A DNA stretch of 11,413 nt, from the NCBI GenBank assembly GCA_045579665.1, contig JAZNMO010000003.1, positions 1 through 11,413 on the forward strand. The letters are read 5' to 3'. Shown piece by piece: positions 9,301 through 11,413 of the stretch (within the stretch, counting starts at the first letter, position 1; each line of letters opens with the position of its first letter). Made by a program: the position numbers and the translations under genes. The DNA is from COE1 sp045579665. Lineage in GTDB: Bacteria > Bacillota > Clostridia > Lachnospirales > Lachnospiraceae. Below the pieces are notes generated by a model. That model did no database searches, was not told the origin of the DNA, and saw only the letters and a list, made by a program, of their open reading frames with translations.

Positions 9301-11413
9301 GATCACCATATCTCCTTTGACAACCAGTACATCTTCTTCATGCTTCATGAACAACTGGCTACTGCTTTCGCTATACAGATAAGAATCGTAATTCACCTTT
9401 CTATTCTGCATACGGTAATCACCCTGTACAGTCAAGCTACCTTTGTTCAAGTCAATCACTCCTGATAACTGGATTAGGTCACCTGTGACTGTCAAGCTGT
9501 AGCCGTTCAAGTCTAAAGTATCCTCAATTAATACAAGGTCTCCCTCATATACAGTGTCCTCTTGTAAAGTCCAACCGTACTCTCCTTCAAGGTCTCCATA
9601 TGTGAGTTTACAGCCATTTCTTATCAATGTCTGCTTTGCAAAGGCTGTCTGAGAATATACGCCCTCTTCGCTGAAGTTCTGTAGCTCTACTGTCGCAAAA
9701 TAACTACTTGTTCCTATGTCTATGACCTGTCTACCATCTCCACTGAATGAAAACCGATGGGTTCCGCTTGCACCGAAAGTTCGAGTAGAAGTCAAGTCAC
9801 CCTTTACTTCTATGGTTCCGGCTGACAGATATCCAGAATAACTACTATTAGGATTAAATGACATGTTTCCGTGAATAAGGATATAGTCTTCATCATGAGT
9901 CATTGTCAAATAAGTGCCTGACATATAATTAAGAGTATAATCTCCGAAAATTTCTAACCTACCCTTATTCATGTCTAACCTTGAATAATAATCCTTCTGA
10001 TTATAATGTCCTTTTACCTTTACATTTCCTGATAAAGTGACATTTGCATAATACTGCGTCAAACTTCCACCTATCGTTATCTCATCGTCCAACGTTGTAT
10101 TCTGACCAATGTACACACTTCCACCAAAATATCCTTCTTCAAAGGTTGTCGATGTTCCAATCGCAATATAACCACTCACTTGATTTCCATGGTCATTTAC
10201 ATGGCCTGATACATATGGCTTGGAGGTTATCTCTACTCCCTCTTCACTTTCGTTTATGAATTCTAGATTACATATGCGACTCTTATCCGCTCCCCATGCT
10301 CCGAAGTTCACTGTCTGTTTAGTATCTCCACTTAGCAACAATGTATGACTTCCTGTCGCGACAAAACTCTTCTCCGAATATGTCTTGCTTACATTGACAT
10401 CCCCCCTTACCTCTAAGGTTCCTGCTGTCAAATAGCCTGTTGCATCTGCTGACGAATCCGAGATAAAGCTTCCCTTGACCAAAACATAGTCTGTTTCCTC
10501 TGTCATCTGTAGTAATCCGCTGCTTGAACCATATAAATAAGAATCATAGTTAAGCTTTCTGCTTTGCATACGGTAATCGCCCTGCACCGTCAAAGTACCG
10601 GTATTGGGCTTTACGATTCCCGAATACTGTATGATATCACCTGTAACAGTCAGATTGTAACCATTCAAATCCAAGGTATCTTCAATTAATACAAGGTCTC
10701 CTTCATATACTGTATCCTCCTGTAATGTCCAGCCATATTCTCCCTCAAGGTCTCCGTAAGTAAGCTTACAACCATTTCGAATAAGCTTCTGCTTTGCAAA
10801 AGTAATCTTTGAGTATACACCTTCTTCACTGTAGTTCTGTAACTCCACTGTCGCAAAATAACTACTTGTTCCTATATCTATGACCTGTCTACCATCTCCA
10901 CTGAATAGAAAGCGATGGGTTCCACTTGCACCGAAAGTTCGAGTAGAAGTCAGGTCACCCTTTACTTCTATTGTTCCTGCCGACAGATATCCAGAATAAC
11001 TACTATAAGGATTAAATGACATATTTCCGTGAATAAGGATATAGTCTTCATCATGAGTCATTGTCAGATAAGTGCCTGACTTATAATTAAGAATATAATC
11101 CCCGACAATTTCTAACCTTCCCTTATTCATGTTTAAGTTTGAATAATAATCCTTCTGATTATAGTGTCCTTTTACCTTTACATTTCCCGATAGAGTGATA
11201 TTGGCATAATACTGTGTCAAATTTCCACCTATCGTTATCTCATCGTCCAACGTTGTATTCTGACCAATGTACACACTTCCATCAAAATATCCTTCTTCAA
11301 AGGTTGTCGATGTTCCGATGGCGATATATCCACTGACCTGATTTCCATGGTCATTCACATGACCTGACACATATGGCTTAGAGGTTATCTCCACTCCGTC
11401 TTCACTTTCATTT
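1..11413 (-). CDS. Giant Rhs/YD-repeat surface protein, polymorphic-toxin type (partial at both ends)
   Basis: One uninterrupted minus-strand reading frame of 3,804 codons fills the window; base 11413 belongs to an incomplete codon. I checked every line for in-frame stops and found none. Domain order, counting residue 1 at the high-coordinate edge: beta-rich repeats (about 1-980), FN3 and Ig-like array (about 991-1971), PKD (about 1972-2059), carboxypeptidase-regulatory-like fold (about 2060-2144), Gly/Ser linker (2201-2218), unclassified region (2219-2504), Rhs entry module (2505-2644), about 45 YD repeats (2645-3643) and Rhs core (about 3695-3804). In known Rhs/Tc/teneurin-family proteins the YD repeats form a hollow beta shell, and in bacterial toxins this encloses a C-terminal effector. 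Secretion, a stalk role for the N-terminal half and toxin activity are inferred. No start codon, signal peptide, ribosome site, stop or C-terminal effector is visible. The full protein must exceed 3,800 residues, larger than typical Rhs proteins of about 1,400-2,000. No frameshift or nonsense mutation is seen, so the gene looks intact. Confidence 0.96.
484..3480 (-). repeat. Tandem YD repeats, about 45 units of about 21 residues
   Basis: Reading right to left, I count about 45 units of the form (T)xYxYDxxGNxxxxTDxxGN, including weak ones; examples are VTAYTYDAAGRTLTTTDSLG and TTYTYDEMGRMLTEVSSLG. The period is about 63 bp. The first units after the entry module (about 2950-3480) are degenerate, the middle units (about 1200-2900) regular. 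Near 900-1200 lies the stretch SYTYDNNGNVLTVTDDNGT followed by a shorter unit ISRTYDELNRVTEYTDYKGN, a compact pair common in this family. Longer units occur near 1755-1792 (YMVDKNGEEYS) and 1480-1545 (VEQLNGQSDRE). Near 340-480 there is an acidic, serine-rich stretch with no clear YD pattern. In solved Rhs, TcC and teneurin structures such repeats coil into a beta-barrel-like shell; a similar shell is inferred here. Confidence 0.95.
3481..3900 (-). other. Rhs N-terminal entry module (DUF6531-like)
   Basis: The translation contains FGDPIDMTSGYFVDEMTAFS, then INGASELALDMRYASG and CGELGYGWYHDYEM. This fits the family pattern G-D-P-(V/I)-(D/N)-x-x-(T/S)-G-x-(F/L)-x-x-x-x-x-D/F-(L)-x-(I/L)-x-G, followed by RxYxS and G-x-L-G-x-G-W-x-H-x-(Y/F)-(E/D). 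That module marks the beginning of the shell in many Rhs proteins and in DUF6531-containing toxins. After it comes a beta-rich run (YLSPGEYVSFVNKNA, then CSLVRNTDGSYTMTYSTG) leading into the first YD units. Two cysteines fall in NCGELGYGWYHDYEMC, unusual in an otherwise cysteine-poor protein; whether they pair is unknown. The assignment rests on motif recognition without a profile search. Confidence 0.85.
3901..4758 (-). other. Unclassified beta-rich region between the linker and the Rhs module
   Basis: About 286 residues follow the Gly/Ser hinge. They open NTSLFIRDVEIEDEEGEEVT, contain VATLNLPNGLSLAKTENGQ, SVSWIIKGDKSGSYKLSADF, EGIHIYVMPEQAAYIGEKYY and PIYNFSTSIGAYTEPIYEYT, and end AEGKPEEHYYKLCDSLITIL before the entry module. 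Alternating hydrophobic residues and the pattern 'LPNGLSLA ... W.IKGD.SG.Y.L..DF' suggest two or three Ig-like beta-sandwiches of the kind seen in bacterial surface proteins. I do not recognise a named family. Its position directly in front of the shell makes a structural or plug-supporting role plausible, but that is a guess. No transmembrane segment is apparent. Confidence 0.5.
4759..4812 (-). other. Gly/Ser-rich flexible hinge
   Basis: The coding strand reads VGGGGGDGGSSSGGSG, 18 codons of almost only glycine and serine. It produces the short GGT/GGC-rich tract seen on the plus strand as repeated acc/gcc triplets. It is the only low-complexity linker I see in 3,804 codons. It separates the FN3/Ig/PKD stalk from the region leading into the Rhs shell. 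A flexible joint or a protease-accessible site is inferred from composition alone. Confidence 0.85.
4813..5235 (-). other. Carboxypeptidase-regulatory/Cna-B-like fold plus unclassified tail
   Basis: The first part (about 4990-5235) reads STVRVVDELGNAIPHALVYV, then LSLKADSNGYVSIAAEVGAY and TVAAYANDYLPDD. This is the usual pattern of a carboxypeptidase-regulatory-like or Cna-B-like beta-sandwich: V-x-D-x-x-G-x-P-x-x-x-A-x-V, then T/A-D-x-x-G-x-x, then G-x-Y-x-V-x-A. The second part (about 4813-4990) reads LTVRRMTLEEMVEAGVDFSD, PANYHRFVFNVLLTLKQEPI, then EYICGSGWTR. It predicts a short helix flanked by strands and I do not recognise its family. Both precede the Gly/Ser hinge and would sit at the end of the stalk. 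Confidence is fair for the first fold and low for the tail. Confidence 0.65.
5236..5499 (-). other. PKD domain
   Basis: The translation contains ITKYEWNMGNGDVINGAQ followed by PVYTYDEPGTYTVILKVSDA and AGNSQQAVTTVRI. This is the classic PKD signature: W-x-x-G-x-G, then H/Y-T-Y-x-x-P-G-T-Y-T-V-x-L-x-V-x-D-x-x-G. Length, about 88 residues, is normal. PKD domains are extracellular beta-sandwich spacers in bacterial surface proteins and enzymes, so this supports secretion. It follows the last FN3 domain without a gap and runs straight into the carboxypeptidase-regulatory-like fold. Confidence 0.88.
5500..8440 (-). repeat. FN3 / Ig-like domain array (six FN3, four Ig-like)
   Basis: Starting at about 8440, the protein has FN3-like domains with typical strands: SSITLTWNAATDNVKVSGY, YTIYRNGEELA, YRYYVVANDASGNVSEQS, and likewise YRIYRADAENS and TYIYKVSAIDIAGNEG. 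They alternate with Ig-like domains of the form P-x-V-x-x-x-x-P, D-N-x-x-(V/I), Y-x-W-(D/N)-x-(S), DTSGN or DYAGN, ending Y-x-(I/V/L)-D-(N/R)-T-x-P. Domain limits by eye: FN3 8161-8440; FN3 plus Ig pairs at 7579-8160, 6988-7578, 6385-6987 and 5788-6384; final FN3 5500-5787. Such arrays are extracellular spacers or glycan/protein-binding stalks. No sign of a catalytic domain is seen between them. Individual boundaries are uncertain by about 15 bases. Confidence 0.88.
8465..11413 (-). repeat. Five-copy ~190-residue repeat region, N-terminal part of visible protein
   Basis: Five copies of a module recur with conserved anchors. Each has a run like GxLxVxGDY, a pair resembling LxMxHxEDYxLVxGDM, then AGT(L/I)E(V/I)xGD, then (A/S)xGxHxxxxSGDxxQxV, and ends with a strand like ELQN-x-SEEGV. 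The anchor histidine lies at codons 10915-10917 (GTHRFLFSGDGRQVIDIG), 10345-10347 (GSHTLLLSGDTKQTVNFG), 9757-9759 (GTHRFSFSGDGRQVIDIG), 9196-9198 (GNHTIIFKGSQTQTW) and 8620-8622 (ENHTTILSKKMTTSG). Spacings are 570, 588, 561 and 576 bp. The copies degrade toward the FN3 array. The alternating short strands, Gly-Asp and Gly-Asn turns and lack of cysteine suggest a beta-solenoid or stacked beta structure; I do not recognise a named family. It probably continues past the right edge. Confidence 0.8.
9721..11413 (-). repeat. 1,158-bp tandem duplication inside the repeat region
   Basis: Sequence at 9721-10255 recurs at 10879-11413 with a constant offset of 1,158 bp (386 codons) and no indel. Counting by eye I find about 40 mismatches in 535 bases, close to 92-93 percent identity. 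Some blocks are nearly perfect: 10081-10140 against 11239-11298 differ at one base. The offset extends leftwards, with lower identity (about 80 percent near 9481-9540 against 10639-10698), until small indels appear before about 9259. Each unit contains two of the ~190-residue modules, so a two-module block appears to have been duplicated. The second copy is cut by the window edge, and further copies may follow. Confidence 0.9.

Noticed and set aside
10044..10259. Plus-strand open frame of 71 codons within the duplicated block
   Set aside because: Antisense to the repeat region, and not preserved as a meaningful product; no family resemblance.
9241..11413. Large direct repeat as a possible composite mobile element
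   Set aside because: Both copies stay in the same open frame, and no terminal inverted repeats or transposase are visible; an intragenic duplication explains it.

Overview
The whole window is the interior of one giant protein-coding gene on the minus strand. Reading the minus strand with codons ending on positions 1-3, 4-6 and so on to 11410-11412, I went through every line and found no in-frame stop (no in-frame TTA, CTA or TCA on the plus strand). That gives 3,804 consecutive sense codons, open at both edges. The N-terminus (signal peptide, start codon, promoter) lies beyond position 11413. The extreme C-terminus lies beyond position 1. I see no second gene, RNA gene, promoter, terminator, insertion sequence or CRISPR array.

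The product is a secreted or surface-exposed Rhs/YD-repeat protein of the polymorphic-toxin type. In protein order (high to low coordinates) it contains: (1) about 980 residues of imperfect ~190-residue repeats, probably beta-rich, with a recent 1,158-bp tandem duplication on top (8465-11413); (2) six fibronectin-III-like and four bacterial Ig-like domains, mostly alternating (5500-8440); (3) a PKD domain (5236-5499); (4) a carboxypeptidase-regulatory-like beta-sandwich and an unclassified segment (4813-5235); (5) a Gly/Ser hinge (4759-4812); (6) an unclassified beta-rich region (3901-4758); (7) the Rhs N-terminal entry module (3481-3900); (8) about 45 YD repeats (roughly 484-3480); (9) the conserved Rhs-associated core (1-330), which ends at the very edge of the window.

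The inferred arrangement is a long extracellular stalk (1-4) holding an Rhs cocoon (7-9). The cocoon would enclose a C-terminal payload that is not in this window but should be encoded immediately to the left, possibly with an immunity gene.

The organism is most likely a Gram-positive anaerobe of the Clostridia, for example Lachnospiraceae. This rests on the moderate GC content (low to mid forties by eye), the absence of Gram-negative Rhs N-terminal features such as PAAR within the visible part, and the combination of FN3/Ig arrays with a giant YD-repeat protein. It is an inference from style, not from a marker gene.
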